NCBI RefSeq assembly: GCF_004359985.1
Contig: NZ_SMRO01000002.1
Coordinates: forward strand, 1,499,135-1,563,134
DNA from: Paraburkholderia flava
Lineage (GTDB): Bacteria > Pseudomonadota > Gammaproteobacteria > Burkholderiales > Burkholderiaceae
Length of the DNA: 64,000 nucleotides
Reading direction: 5' to 3'
Part shown: positions 46,889 through 56,969 of the stretch, piece after piece
How positions within the stretch are numbered: the stretch's first letter is position 1
Layout: every line of letters begins with the position of its first letter
Notes under the pieces: model-generated
What the model was told of the DNA's origin: nothing
Database searches by the model: none
What the model saw: the letters and a program-made list of their open reading frames with translations, nothing else
Program-made: the position numbers and the translations under genes

Positions 46889-48019
46889 ATGACAACGTGT
46901 AAACAGCGGTACCTTCGGATGTCCGTAGCCATCGGCATCGTGATCGCCACGTGTGGACTCGCAGCCTGCGGCGGAGGAGGCGACGACGACAACTCACCGC
47001 CGCCTCCACCTCCGCCGGGCAACTCCAGCAATGCTTCGATCAGCGTGTATGCAGGGCAACTGAATAATTCAGGCTCGGCGACCGGCCCGGTCGCATCGGC
47101 GCAGTTCGACACGCCGCTCGGCCTTGCTGCCGACAGCTCGGGCAATCTGTACGTCGCCGATCACGCGAACCTCACGGTCAGCAAGATTACGAATGGCGTC
47201 GTGTCGACGCTCGCGGGTACGGTCGCTGCGAGCGGTTCCGCCGACGGGACCGGCGCCGCCGCGCAGTTCGAAGGCCCGGAAGAGCTGGCCGTCGATGCGG
47301 CGCAGAACGTGTACGTCACTGACGACGTGCCCAACTCCGACGATCTCGCCGTCCGCAAGATCACCGCGGCAGGGCAGGTCACGACGGTAACCAATCCGGC
47401 GACCGGACAGGCTCTGCTGACCGACGGCAGCACAGGTATCGCCGTCGATCAGCAATCCAATGCGTATGTGTTCACGACCAATGCCAGCACCGGTGCGAGC
47501 GTGCTCACGCAGATCACACCTGCGGGCGCGGTCAATGTGATCCAGCTGGTCAACGCATCCGGGGCGCCGGTCGGTCTCGTTAATCCACAGGACATGACGG
47601 TCGACAGCGCGAACCATCTTTACATCTCCGATGACGATATCGACGGCAATGCGGGTCTGCTTTATCAGGTGACACTTAACGGCGCCACGGGTACGGCAAC
47701 GGTGCTGGCTGGATCGACGGCGACGTCCGGCGCATCGGATGGCGCGGGCACCGTCGCAACGTTCAACGGGCTCGACAACCTCACCACCGATCCATCAGGG
47801 AACGTCTTCGCGAACGACTTCAACAACGGGACCATTCGCGAGATTTCGCCGGCGGGAATCGTCAGCACGGTTGCGGGCATCGCCGGGCAGTATGGGTTGA
47901 ACCTGGGGCAACTGCCGTTGCCGCTGCCGGTGATCGATGCGCTCGCGATGGTCGGGCAGACGCTTTATACCTCCGCGCCGGATCACAGCGTGCTGTTGCA
48001 GATTTCGCCGCTTCCGTGA
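46889..48019 (+). CDS. NHL-repeat beta-propeller lipoprotein
   Basis: The 376-residue lipoprotein has a lipobox CGLAAC with the lipidated Cys at about residue 27. A Gly/Asp stretch and a polyproline run follow. About six NHL-like blades come next, each with a phrase such as PLGLAADSSGNLYVADHANLTVSKI or NPQDMTVDSANHLYISDDD. Such propellers usually bind proteins or sugars at the cell surface. It is alone in its direction with no pathway context. Confidence 0.85.
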   Translation: MTTCKQRYLRMSVAIGIVIATCGLAACGGGGDDDNSPPPPPPPGNSSNASISVYAGQLNNSGSATGPVASAQFDTPLGLAADSSGNLYVADHANLTVSKITNGVVSTLAGTVAASGSADGTGAAAQFEGPEELAVDAAQNVYVTDDVPNSDDLAVRKITAAGQVTTVTNPATGQALLTDGSTGIAVDQQSNAYVFTTNASTGASVLTQITPAGAVNVIQLVNASGAPVGLVNPQDMTVDSANHLYISDDDIDGNAGLLYQVTLNGATGTATVLAGSTATSGASDGAGTVATFNGLDNLTTDPSGNVFANDFNNGTIREISPAGIVSTVAGIAGQYGLNLGQLPLPLPVIDALAMVGQTLYTSAPDHSVLLQISPLP

Positions 48020-48138
48020 CGACCTGGAATGATGTGGATGCGCGATTCGACGGGAGCCGATTTTCGATGTAACCCGAAGCCGATGGACTCCGAATCAGAC
48101 CATCGGTATCCGGGATTTTTCAAATGCAGGAGCTGAAC

Positions 48139-48546
48139 ATGAAATCAATGCTGCTTGTTGCCCTTGGACTCAGTACGGTAGTTTTCGCTGCGTCGCAGCC
48201 GGCGATGGCCGGTGTCTCCGTCGGGCTGAACGTCGGCGTGCCCGGGCCGGTTTATGTCGCGCCTCCACCGGTCTATGCGCCGCCACCGCCGGCTGTTGTC
48301 GTGCCTGCTCCCGCCGTGGTGGTCGAACCTCCCGCGGTTGCGCCGGCAGGTGTGGTCTATGTTGCGCCGGTCGGGGTCGCGCCTGCGCCGGGTTATCTCT
48401 GGCGATACAACGTCGGTGTCGGCTGGGGCTGGTGGCATACCGGGTATGGCTGGTGGGGTCACCCGGGGTACGGCTGGCATCACGCCGGCTGGGGTCATCC
48501 GGGGTATGGCTACTACCGGGGCGGATGGCATCGCGGCTGGCGTTGA
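48139..48546 (+). CDS. Secreted Pro/Gly/Trp-rich PXPV-repeat protein
   Basis: The 135-residue protein has a signal peptide (MKSMLLVALGLSTVVFAASQPAMA), then a PPPV/VVVPAP-type proline-valine repeat region (about 40-85). A C-terminal Gly/Trp/Tyr/His-rich segment follows (GWWGHPGYGWHHAGWGHPGY). Small proteins of this style are common in Burkholderiales and may be outer-surface or stress-related; no function is known. ATG 48139 is used since CAGGAG lies 6 bases upstream. Confidence 0.8.
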   Translation: MKSMLLVALGLSTVVFAASQPAMAGVSVGLNVGVPGPVYVAPPPVYAPPPPAVVVPAPAVVVEPPAVAPAGVVYVAPVGVAPAPGYLWRYNVGVGWGWWHTGYGWWGHPGYGWHHAGWGHPGYGYYRGGWHRGWR

Positions 48547-48704
48547 ACGCTGCAACGAAAGAGGCGATAGATGTCGGCGGCCCGTTGTTGCGGTGCCGCC
48601 GTCTTTCGTCGTCGCGATTCCGTAACGGGTCAATCTATCCATGCGGCGTGTGCGTCGAGCCGCATGGACAACGACGCTTGCCGAACCGATCGTCGAGGTA
48701 GCGC

Positions 48705-48866
48705 ATGGACCTCTTCAGCATGGTTGGTTTGGCCGTCCTGATGGTTATTGCGATCTGCGACCGGATCGTCGGTATTTATTTTCAGATCAAGGAGCGGCGC
48801 GACTCCGATGTTTATTTCGATGGTTCCCGCAAAGGGGAATCGGAACAATCGGATGCCGGAAAGTGA
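48705..48866 (+). CDS. Small membrane protein, 53 aa
   Basis: ATG 48705 (GAGGT 6 bases upstream) opens a 53-residue frame. One membrane helix (MVGLAVLMVIAICDRIVGIY) is followed by a charged tail (KERRDSDVYFDGSRKGE). The length, ribosome-binding site and typical single-TM topology make it a credible small gene that length filters miss. Function unknown. Confidence 0.55.
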   Translation: MDLFSMVGLAVLMVIAICDRIVGIYFQIKERRDSDVYFDGSRKGESEQSDAGK

Positions 48867-48967
48867 GCGCAGCACGTCGCTGCCCGCGAAAAGCGTTTGA
48901 TGAACGCGTGACGGCGTAATACGATCGATCGCACGCTTCCCCCGCATACGAAAGCACACACCCAAAA

Positions 48968-49006
48968 CAAAACGGGCCGTGCACTTTCGCACACAGCCCG
49001 TTTGAG
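48968..49006 (-). terminator. Terminator of the puuD gene (bidirectional hairpin)
   Basis: AAACGGGC (48,970-48,977) and GCCCGTTT (48,996-49,003) form the stem. Read on the minus strand the hairpin is followed by TTTTGTTTTG, which suits the end of puuD about 70 bases away. Confidence 0.7.
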
Positions 49007-49071
49007 CGAAACCTTTGCTGCTGCTTCGGCGCCATTTATCTGCGACGGCACCGAGAAGCCTTCAACCCAAC

Positions 49072-50265
49072 CTACCTCGCCGCACCCGCCTCAAACCACG
49101 CGGCAATTTTCTGCCGCTCCGCATCCGTCATATGCGTGACGTTCCCAAGCGGCATCGCCTTCAGCGTCACCGCCTGCTGATAGATGCGCTGCGCGTTCTG
49201 CGAGATCTCGTCGGGCGTATCGAACATCACGCCTACCGGCGCGCTGCCCATCAGCGTCGGATGCGCGGAGTGGCACGCGACGCAACGTTGCTGCAGCACC
49301 GGCGCAATATCGCCGATCTTCAGCGTCGGCTGGTTTGCAGCCTGTGCCTGCGGCACGACCGGACGCGGGATCGTCCACGCGAGCGCGGCCGCCATCAGCG
49401 CGACACCGCCGAGCGGCAGATACCACAGCACCTGGCCGCGATGGCGCATCACGAAGAACTGGCGGATCAGCGCGCCGGCGAACATGATCACCGCGAGCAC
49501 GGCCCAGTTGTACGGATGCGTGTAGGTCATCGCGTAGTGGTTCGACAGCATCGCGAACACGACCGGCAGCGTGAAGTACGTGTTGTGCACCGAGCGCTGC
49601 TTGCCGCGCTTGCCGTAGATCGGGTTCGGCGTGTCGCCCTTGAGCATCGCGGCGACCATCTTGCGCTGGCCTGGGATGATCACGAAGAACACGTTCGCCG
49701 ACATGATCGTCGCGAGCATCGCGCCGACGATCAGGTACGCAGCGCGTCCCGCAAAAATATGGCACGCGAGCCACGCGGCGATCAGCACGTACAGGCCGAC
49801 GCAGATGCCGAGCACCTTGTCCTTGTTGCCGAGGAACCGGCACAGCGAGTCGTAGACGATCCAGCCTGCCGCGAGAAAACCGAGCGCCGAAAAGATCGCG
49901 ACAACCGGGCCCATGTCGAGCACGTTGCGATCGATCAGGTAGGTGTTCGGTGCCATCAGATACAGCACGGTGAAGAGGCTGAAGCCGGACAGCCACGTCG
50001 TGTACGACGGCCACTTCGACCAGTGCAGGTCGTCCGGCATTTCGGGCGGCGCGACCGTGTACTTCTGCATGTTGTAGAAGCCGCCGCCGTGCACATGCCA
50101 CAGTTCGCCGAATACGCCGCGCTTGCGCTGGTTCGCGTCCTCGGGCGGTTTCAGGCTGTTGTCCAGTGCGACGAAATAGAACGACTCGCCGATCCACGCG
50201 ATCGCGACGATGACGTGAAACCAGCGAATCGCGAGATTCAGCCAGTCGGTGATAAAGCCTTCCAT
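49072..50265 (-). CDS. puuD: Membrane urate oxidase with cytochrome c domain
   Basis: The 397-residue PuuD protein oxidises urate to 5-hydroxyisourate. The N-terminal about 280 residues hold some eight or nine membrane helices with His-rich loops (WFHVIVAIAWIGESFYFVAL, HNTYFTLPVVFAMLSNHYAM). The C-terminal periplasmic domain carries the haem c motif CVACH (about residue 325) and the distal-Met region AMPLGNVTHMT. ATG 50265 is preceded by GGAGGAG; the open frame beyond it is not homologous. Confidence 0.93.
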   Translation of the reverse strand: MEGFITDWLNLAIRWFHVIVAIAWIGESFYFVALDNSLKPPEDANQRKRGVFGELWHVHGGGFYNMQKYTVAPPEMPDDLHWSKWPSYTTWLSGFSLFTVLYLMAPNTYLIDRNVLDMGPVVAIFSALGFLAAGWIVYDSLCRFLGNKDKVLGICVGLYVLIAAWLACHIFAGRAAYLIVGAMLATIMSANVFFVIIPGQRKMVAAMLKGDTPNPIYGKRGKQRSVHNTYFTLPVVFAMLSNHYAMTYTHPYNWAVLAVIMFAGALIRQFFVMRHRGQVLWYLPLGGVALMAAALAWTIPRPVVPQAQAANQPTLKIGDIAPVLQQRCVACHSAHPTLMGSAPVGVMFDTPDEISQNAQRIYQQAVTLKAMPLGNVTHMTDAERQKIAAWFEAGAAR

Positions 50266-50550
50266 GAAACTCCTCCACTTCCAGTTCGTTGCGCGCGGCG
50301 CGGTATGTGGGGCGCGCGCTTGTTCGATGTATGTGCTGGCGCTTTGCGTTGCGGGCGAAGCGCGGGTTGTGTCGTTGCGCAGCGGCCTGCAGGGCACGGC
50401 CGCTTTGCTGCGTGCGTTGCAGGAAGCCCGCTGTCCGTCGTATTTCGCAGATGTCTCCTCTTAGCTGCGAAATGCGGCGGCGTGTTCCGTGCAACGACAC
50501 ACGCGGCACGCATGAAGCGATCGCGCGATCGGCGATGCTCAGGCGCCGCC

Positions 50551-50904
50551 TCAGCTGCCTCGATACGTGCTGTACGACCACGGCGACACCAGCAGCGGCA
50601 CGTGATAGTGCGACTGCGCATCGGCGATACCGAAACGCAGCACGACACGATCGACAAAACGCGGTTGCGGCAGATCAGCACCGATGGCCGCGAAGTAGTC
50701 GCCTGCATGGAACACGAGTTCGTATTCGCCGGTGAGTAGCGCATCGCCGGCGAGCAGCGGTTCGTCGCAGCGGCCGTCGTCGTTGGTGACGACGGTTTTC
50801 AGCGCGCGCCGCGTGTCACCCGCGAGCGCGAAGAGTTCGACCTTGATGCCCGCGCCGGGACGGCCGTTCGCGGTGTCGAGTACGTGGGTAGTGAGCTTTC
50901 CCAT
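50551..50904 (-). CDS. uraH: 5-hydroxyisourate hydrolase
   Basis: The 117-residue transthyretin-like protein hydrolyses 5-hydroxyisourate to OHCU, the step after PuuD and before UraD. The family ends are both intact: [16 protein letters not shown] at the N-terminus and the C-terminal YRGS, with [20 protein letters not shown]. It lies upstream of puuD on the same strand, separated by 285 bases without a recognised gene. Confidence 0.95.
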   Translation of the reverse strand: MGKLTTHVLDTANGRPGAGIKVELFALAGDTRRALKTVVTNDDGRCDEPLLAGDALLTGEYELVFHAGDYFAAIGADLPQPRFVDRVVLRFGIADAQSHYHVPLLVSPWSYSTYRGS

Positions 50905-51566
50905 TCGCAGTTTTCCTTTGCTTGAATGCGAGGTTTCAGCGGCGACCCGATCCCTGTTGCATGCGGCGGATCGAGGCTCCACGTCAGTGGCTACATACCC
51001 GTCGGCGGATCGATGCGAGCGCCGTGGCAGCCATTGTAAGAAGAACGGATGCGCTCGGGCGCGAGCGATAGGCAACATAAAGCAGCACGCATGACGCCTG
51101 GGCGAACCCCGCCCAGCATGCGCCGACGGAGGCTGTGGTGCACCTGCCGGAAAAGCGCCCAGCAAAAATCCCGCAAAAATCCTGCCGAAATCCCGCGCCG
51201 TCGCGACCGATCTCGAACCGTCGCGGCAATCTCGCCCAGCCGGACCGCGTGGCGGAATCGATCGTACCGGCGCCAAAAAACACCACTATATTGACTCCGT
51301 GAAGGTGGGTATCGCAGCCGCATGAATTGCCAGCGCAATTTTGGCCCGCGAAGGTTATGTCCATGCGCGGCACCGCTGCGCATCCCGAAGACGGCGCAGC
51401 GCGCCGGGTAACCGGGCTCTCGCGTCCGTCCGGCGCGACAGCGCGGCGCCTCGGGTGTGCCGGTGCTGCCGCCTCACCGCGTTCGGACGACGTTGCACAC
51501 GCCGCGCCGGCAGGACGTCGTTCGGACGACCCGCCGTCACGGCACGAACCAGAGGCGGAACACAGC
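50905..51566. other. Divergent intergenic region, uraH / 8-oxoguanine deaminase
   Basis: No gene is supported in these 662 bases. Several overlapping open frames of GC-rich DNA lack family resemblance. Short A-rich repeats occur near 51,160-51,200 (GCAAAAATCC-like). Both promoters should lie here; TATATTGACT at 51,287-51,296 is the most AT-rich candidate. Confidence 0.45.
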
Positions 51567-52988
51567 ATGACGAAGCAGGCGGGTGCACAACAGACACCTC
51601 ACCCACGAACGAACCAGCCAACCCCACGCGGCCGGACGATGCTGGTCCGGCACGCCGACGTGCTGGTCACGATGGACGACGCGCGGCACGAATGGCGCGA
51701 CGCGGGTCTTTATATCGAAGACAACCGGATCGTCGCGGTCGGTCCGACGGTGGAGCTACCGCAGACCGCCGACGAAGTGCTCGACCTGCGCGGGCATCTG
51801 GTGATCCCGGGGCTCGTGAATACGCATCACCACATGTACCAGAGCCTGACGCGCGCGATTCCCGCCGCGCAGGACGCGGAGTTGTTCGGCTGGCTGACGA
51901 ATCTGTACAAGGTATGGGCGCATCTCACGCCGGAGATGATCGAGGTGTCGACGCTCACCGCGATGGCGGAGCTGTTGCTGTCGGGCTGCACGACGTCGAG
52001 CGACCATCTGTACATCTATCCGAACGGCAGCCGGCTCGACGACAGCATCGCGGCCGCGCAGCAGATCGGCATGCGGTTTCATGCGAGTCGCGGCAGCATG
52101 AGCGTCGGCCAGAAGGATGGCGGCCTGCCGCCCGATTCGGTGGTCGAGCGCGAAGAAGACATTTTGAAGGACACGCAGCGGCTCATCGAGACGTATCACG
52201 ACGACAGCCGTTACTCGATGCTGCGTCTGGTGGTCGCACCGTGTTCGCCGTTCTCGGTGAGCCGCGATCTGATGCGCGAATCGGCAGTGCTTGCGCGGCA
52301 GTACGGCGTGTCGCTGCATACGCATCTCGCCGAGAACATTAACGATGTGGCATACAGCCGCGAGAAGTTCGGCATGACGCCCGCCGAGTATGCGGAAGAC
52401 CTCGGTTGGGTCGGGCGCGACGTGTGGCATGCGCACTGCGTGCAGCTCGACGATGCGGGCATCGCGCTGTTCGCGCGTACCGGCACTGGCGTCGCGCATT
52501 GCCCGTGTTCGAACATGCGGCTCGCGTCGGGCATCGCGCCGGTCAAGCGGATGCGGCTGGCGGGCGTGCCGGTCGGGCTCGGTGTCGATGGGTCGGCGTC
52601 GAACGACGGCGCGCAGATGGTCGCCGAAGTGCGTCAGGCATTGCTGCTGCAACGGGTCGGGTTCGGACCGGATGCGATGACCGCGCGCGACGCGCTCGAG
52701 ATCGCGACGCTAGGCGGCGCACGCGTGCTCAATCGCGACGACATCGGCGCGCTCGCACCGGGAATGGCGGCGGACTTCGTTGCGTTCGATCTGCGTCAGC
52801 CGCTCTTTGCTGGCGCGCTGCACGATCCGGTGGCGGCGCTGGTGTTCTGCGCGCCGTCGCAGGTTGCGTACAGCGTGATCGGCGGGCGGACGGTCGTGAA
52901 GGAGGGCGTATTGACGACGCTCGATCTCGGGCCTGTGATCGAGCGGCACAACGCGCTTGCGCGGACGTTGTACCAGGCATCGGCGTAA
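51567..52988 (+). CDS. 8-oxoguanine deaminase / guanine-deaminase-type amidohydrolase
   Basis: The 473-residue zinc amidohydrolase has the metal-binding NTHHHMYQSLTRA, then HTHLAEN and HAHCVQLDDAG, and GLGVDGSASNDGAQM, as in 8-oxoguanine deaminases of the AtzA-like group. Deamination of 8-oxoguanine would give urate, and the next two enzymes, PuuD and UraH, are encoded divergently alongside. The frame is open to 51327, but the extra N-terminus is not homologous, so ATG 51567 is used. Confidence 0.85.
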   Translation: MTKQAGAQQTPHPRTNQPTPRGRTMLVRHADVLVTMDDARHEWRDAGLYIEDNRIVAVGPTVELPQTADEVLDLRGHLVIPGLVNTHHHMYQSLTRAIPAAQDAELFGWLTNLYKVWAHLTPEMIEVSTLTAMAELLLSGCTTSSDHLYIYPNGSRLDDSIAAAQQIGMRFHASRGSMSVGQKDGGLPPDSVVEREEDILKDTQRLIETYHDDSRYSMLRLVVAPCSPFSVSRDLMRESAVLARQYGVSLHTHLAENINDVAYSREKFGMTPAEYAEDLGWVGRDVWHAHCVQLDDAGIALFARTGTGVAHCPCSNMRLASGIAPVKRMRLAGVPVGLGVDGSASNDGAQMVAEVRQALLLQRVGFGPDAMTARDALEIATLGGARVLNRDDIGALAPGMAADFVAFDLRQPLFAGALHDPVAALVFCAPSQVAYSVIGGRTVVKEGVLTTLDLGPVIERHNALARTLYQASA

Positions 52989-53019
52989 CGGAAAAACGCG
53001 GCGCTGGGCCGCGCGCCGC

Positions 53020-53952
53020 TTACGGCTTGCCGATCAACGTGCGGGTGGCCTCGGCGACGAGGCTGCGCAGCCAGCGTACTTCGTCCGAATAGTGGCAGCG
53101 CTCGTGCCACAGCTGGTAGTACTGCATCGGCGGGAAATCGAGCGGCGCGGGCACGACGGTGAGCGGCAGGAACTTCGCGTAGTGATCGGCGAAGAGGCGC
53201 GTCGTCGTGAAGATCAGATCCGACTTGACGAGCACGTACGGCGCGAGATTGAAGTACGGCAGCGTGACGACGACGTGGCGCTTCAGGCGTTCACGCGCGA
53301 GATGCACGTCGATCGCGCCGCGCTGACCGACCGAATACGGCGTCGGTGCGAGATGCGGTGCGTTCAGATACTGGTCGAGCGTGAGATTGCCGCGTTTCGC
53401 GAACGGATGCGCGTTGCTCATCAGGCACACGATCTGGTCGACGAACAGATTCGACAGATGCAGCTGCTCGGGCGGCTCGGGCCAGTTGCCGACGACGATA
53501 TCGAGCTTGCCGTCCTCGAGCGCGAGTTCGTAGTCGAACGCCGGGCCGAGCGAATGGAATTCGAGCGTCGCGTTCGGCGCGGCCTGGCGGAAACGTTCGA
53601 CGACCGTCGGCACGAACAACACGTTCAGGTAGTCGGGACAACCGATCCGGTAGCAGCGGATCGACGTCGCCGGATCGAAGTTGTGCTGCTGGAACTTGAT
53701 GCGCTCGATTTCGCGCAGTGCGTTCTGCACCGGTTCGAGCAGGCGCAGGCCGTACTCGGTCGGCACCATGCCCGACTTGCCGCGCACCAGCAGCGGGTCG
53801 CCCGTGATGTCGCGCAGACGCCGCAGCGCCGCGCTGATCGCCGGCTGCGACTGGTTGAGCTTGACGGCGGCGCGCGTGACGCTGCGCTCCATCAAGAGGG
53901 TGTGCAGGACGCGCAACAGATAGGTGTCGATCGCCTCGCGTTGCTGGCTCAT
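53020..53952 (-). CDS. LysR-family regulator
   Basis: The 310-residue regulator has an N-terminal winged helix (about residues 8-65, with RAAVKLNQSQPAISAALRRL) and a periplasmic-binding-protein-like effector domain. ATG 53952 is preceded by GGAGAAGTC. It is transcribed away from the nucleoside ABC operon across 250 bases containing AT-rich repeats (ATATATG, TATATG, AATATGG near 53,965-54,020), and ends convergently with the deaminase gene. Control of purine uptake or oxidation is likely. Confidence 0.88.
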   Translation of the reverse strand: MSQQREAIDTYLLRVLHTLLMERSVTRAAVKLNQSQPAISAALRRLRDITGDPLLVRGKSGMVPTEYGLRLLEPVQNALREIERIKFQQHNFDPATSIRCYRIGCPDYLNVLFVPTVVERFRQAAPNATLEFHSLGPAFDYELALEDGKLDIVVGNWPEPPEQLHLSNLFVDQIVCLMSNAHPFAKRGNLTLDQYLNAPHLAPTPYSVGQRGAIDVHLARERLKRHVVVTLPYFNLAPYVLVKSDLIFTTTRLFADHYAKFLPLTVVPAPLDFPPMQYYQLWHERCHYSDEVRWLRSLVAEATRTLIGKP

Positions 53953-54202
53953 GACTTCTCCAAATATATGTTCAGGCTGATCGAGTGGGCATGGGGGTAT
54001 ATGACTTTTAATATGGACATAAAGCGGCGTCAAGAGTGGGTAACCCGCAAAAGCTTGCTGTGGCGCGGCTTTGCGGGATTTTTGGCGGCTCGACTGGGCT
54101 GGGCGATTTAGGTATCGTCAAACGGCTGTGCGGTGCACACAAGGCTCTTCCGGAGCCGAGGCGCTGCGCGGCGGACGGTGTTTCGACGCACGACGGACTC
54201 TC

Positions 54203-55783
54203 ATGAACGACTCTTCGACGGCTGCTTTTTCTGAACATGGTGTGGTGCCGGCGCGTCTTGCGCTCGCGGGCATCGGCAAGCAGTACCCGGCCGTGCGCGC
54301 GAACGACGACGTGACGCTGACCGTCGCGACCGGCGAGATCCACGCGGTGCTCGGCGAAAACGGCGCGGGCAAGAGCACGCTGATGAAGATCATCTACGGC
54401 GCGGTGCGGCCGGATGCGGGCGAGATCCGTTGGGAAGGCGAGCTTGTCGAGATCGCGAGTCCGGCGGCCGCGCGCAAGCTCGGCATCGGCATGGTGTTCC
54501 AGCACTTCTCGCTGTTCGAGACGTTGACGGTCGGCGAAAACATCGCGCTCGCACTCGACGAACCGTTCGATCTGAAGGCGCTCGGCAAGCGCATCCGCGA
54601 CGTGTCGGCGGATTACGGGCTCGACATCGATCCGCAGCGTCACGTGCATAGCCTGACGGTCGGCGAGCGGCAGCGCGTCGAGATCGTGCGGTGTCTGCTG
54701 CAGAATCCGCGTCTGCTGATCATGGACGAACCGACTTCGGTGCTGACGCCGCAGGCGGTACGCAAACTGTTCGAGACACTGCGCCGGCTCGCGGCCGAAG
54801 GCTGCAGCATCCTCTACATCAGTCACAAGCTCGACGAGATCCAGGAACTGTGCGACACCGCGACGGTGATGCGCGGCGGACGCGTGACGGGCCGTGTGAC
54901 GCCGCGCGACGAAACGCATGCGTCGCTTGCTCAACTGATGGTCGGTCACTCGCTGCCGGGCTACACGCGTCGTGCGCACACGCCTGGCGATGTGCTGCTC
55001 GACGTGCGGCATTTATCTGCATCGAGCGCGGATCCGTTTGGCACATCGCTCGACGATGTGTCGTTCGCCGTACACGGTGGCGAGATTTTCGGTATCGCGG
55101 GCGTGTCGGGCAACGGTCAGGCGGAACTGCTCGCGGCGCTGTCGGGCGAGGCGCGTTCCGCGCAAGCCGATGCGGTCGCGATCTGCGGCAGGCCGGCGGG
55201 GCGGCTCAGTGCAGGCGCGCGACGCGCGCTCGGCTTTGCGTTCGTGCCCGAGGAACGGCTCGGTCGCGGCGCGGTGCCGGCGATGTCGCTTGCGGAGAAC
55301 GCGCTGCTCACCGCGCATCGGCAGAAGATGGTCCGCACAGGCTGGATCGACGCGCGCGCGATGAAGGCGTTCGCGCAGCGCTGTATCGCCGCGTTCGACG
55401 TGCGTTGCGGCGGCGATGGCGCGCTCGCGCAGAGTCTGTCGGGCGGCAATCTGCAGAAGTACATCGTGGGCCGCGAAATCCTGCAGGCGCCGAAGGTGCT
55501 CGTCGTCGCGCAGCCGACGTGGGGTGTCGACGTCGGCGCGGCCGCGTTCATTCGTCAGCAACTGCTCGATCTGTCGGCGCGCGGCGTCGCGATCCTCGTG
55601 ATCTCCGAAGAACTCGAAGAGCTGTTCGACATCTGCGATCGCGTCGCGGTGCTTGCACGCGGCAAGCTGTCGCCGGTGCGCAAAACGGGCGATACGAACG
55701 CGGAGGAAATCGGCCGGTGGATGGCGGGGCTGTTCGGCGAACGACAGAGTGCGGCACCGTCGGCCGAGTCCGCGCATGCATAG
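54203..55783 (+). CDS. Nucleoside ABC transporter, double ATP-binding subunit
   Basis: The 526-residue protein contains two fused nucleotide-binding domains. The first has GENGAGKSTLMK, LTVGERQRVEI and LLIMDEPTSVLT. The second has GVSGNGQAELL, the signature LSGGNLQKYIVGREI and VVAQPTWGVDVGAA. The AQPT Walker B form in the second domain is normal for the YufO/RbsA-like group. It energises uptake of purine nucleosides or bases with the two permeases and BMP lipoprotein encoded next to it. Confidence 0.92.
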   Translation: MNDSSTAAFSEHGVVPARLALAGIGKQYPAVRANDDVTLTVATGEIHAVLGENGAGKSTLMKIIYGAVRPDAGEIRWEGELVEIASPAAARKLGIGMVFQHFSLFETLTVGENIALALDEPFDLKALGKRIRDVSADYGLDIDPQRHVHSLTVGERQRVEIVRCLLQNPRLLIMDEPTSVLTPQAVRKLFETLRRLAAEGCSILYISHKLDEIQELCDTATVMRGGRVTGRVTPRDETHASLAQLMVGHSLPGYTRRAHTPGDVLLDVRHLSASSADPFGTSLDDVSFAVHGGEIFGIAGVSGNGQAELLAALSGEARSAQADAVAICGRPAGRLSAGARRALGFAFVPEERLGRGAVPAMSLAENALLTAHRQKMVRTGWIDARAMKAFAQRCIAAFDVRCGGDGALAQSLSGGNLQKYIVGREILQAPKVLVVAQPTWGVDVGAAAFIRQQLLDLSARGVAILVISEELEELFDICDRVAVLARGKLSPVRKTGDTNAEEIGRWMAGLFGERQSAAPSAESAHA

Positions 55784-55842
55784 ATAAATGCACAGGCATC
55801 GCAAAGAACAACACACACAACGACAAACCAGATCCACCGCTC

Positions 55843-56949
55843 ATGATCCTTCCGTATCGACTCGAAGCGCGCACGTCGCCGTCCCGCGCGATGCAGCTCG
55901 CCGTGCCGCTGATCGCTGCGCTGCTCACGCTCGCGATCGGCTTCCTGATTTTTGGTCTGGTCGGACGCGATCCGCTGCAGGCGATGCACGCGTTTTTCAT
56001 CGACCCGCTGTCGAGCGTGAACGGTTGGACCGAGCTGCTGCTGAAGGCGTCGCCGCTGTGTCTGATCGCGCTCGGCCTCGCGATCGGTTATCGCGCGAAC
56101 GTATGGAACATCGGCGCGGAAGGGCAGATGCTGCTCGGTGGCATTGCGGCGAGCGGCGTCGCGATCTACTTCGATCAGGCGAGCGGCTGGTGGATCCTGC
56201 CGACGATGATGATCGCCGGCGTGCTCGGCGGCATGGCATGGGCAGCGATCCCCGCGCTGCTGAAGAGCCGCTTCAACACCAATGAAATTCTCACGAGCCT
56301 GATGCTCACGTACGTCGCGACGCAGTTGCTGATTTATCTCGTGAGCGGCCCGTGGCGCGATCCGCAGGGGATGAACTTCCCGCTGTCGGAGATGTTCTCC
56401 GGCGACGCGCTGTACCCGACTTTCTACGGCGACTGGCACTGGAAATTCCTGCGCGGCACGCGGCTCAACGCATCGATCTTCGTGACGCTGGCGGCGATTC
56501 CGCTCGTGTGGCTGTTCATGCGCAAGAGCTTCGCCGGCTTCCGGATGAACGTCGGCGGCCTCGCGCCGCTGGCCGCGCGCTACGCGGGTTTCTCAGACCG
56601 CCGGACGATCTGGACGTCGCTGCTGATCAGCGGCGGCCTCGCGGGGCTCGCGGGGATGGGCGAGATCGCCGGGCCGATCGGTCAGTTGCAGGCGACGTGG
56701 TCGCCGGGCTACGGCTTTACCGCGATCATCGTCGTGTTCGTCGGGCGGTTGCATCCGCTCGGCATCGTGCTCGCGAGCCTGTTGATGGCGCTGCTGTACC
56801 TCGGCGGCGAAGCGGTGCAGACGTCGATGCAATTGCCGCAGGCGCTGTCCGGTGTGTTCCAGGGGCTGCTGCTGTTCTGCCTGCTCGGCGCCGATCTGTT
56901 CGTGAATTACCGGGTGCGTCGTCGGACCGTCGCGCCGCACGCCCACTGA
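55843..56949 (+). CDS. Nucleoside ABC transporter, permease 1 (YufP-like)
   Basis: The 368-residue BPD-type permease has about ten membrane segments and the family segments YRANVWNIGAEGQMLLGG, SRFNTNEILTSLMLTYVA and YGFTAIIVVFVGRLHPLGIV. It follows the ATPase gene by 59 bases and pairs with the second permease to form the channel. The start ATG 55843 gives MILPYRLEA. Confidence 0.92.
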   Translation: MILPYRLEARTSPSRAMQLAVPLIAALLTLAIGFLIFGLVGRDPLQAMHAFFIDPLSSVNGWTELLLKASPLCLIALGLAIGYRANVWNIGAEGQMLLGGIAASGVAIYFDQASGWWILPTMMIAGVLGGMAWAAIPALLKSRFNTNEILTSLMLTYVATQLLIYLVSGPWRDPQGMNFPLSEMFSGDALYPTFYGDWHWKFLRGTRLNASIFVTLAAIPLVWLFMRKSFAGFRMNVGGLAPLAARYAGFSDRRTIWTSLLISGGLAGLAGMGEIAGPIGQLQATWSPGYGFTAIIVVFVGRLHPLGIVLASLLMALLYLGGEAVQTSMQLPQALSGVFQGLLLFCLLGADLFVNYRVRRRTVAPHAH

Positions 56950-56969
56950 CTTTATCGATCGATTCTCCT

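Noticed and set aside
50238..50744. 168-codon minus-strand frame between uraH and puuD
   Set aside because: It overlaps the uraH 3' end and puuD 5' end out of frame; both neighbours are secure, and this frame has no resemblance to known proteins.
51327..51566. N-terminal extension of the 8-oxoguanine deaminase frame
   Set aside because: The extra 80 codons are low-complexity and not homologous; a normal start lies at 51567.
55490..55540. Gln in place of the acidic Walker B neighbour in the second ABC domain (AQPTWGVD)
   Set aside because: This form is normal in double-domain ABC proteins of the YufO/RbsA type, so it is not a lesion.
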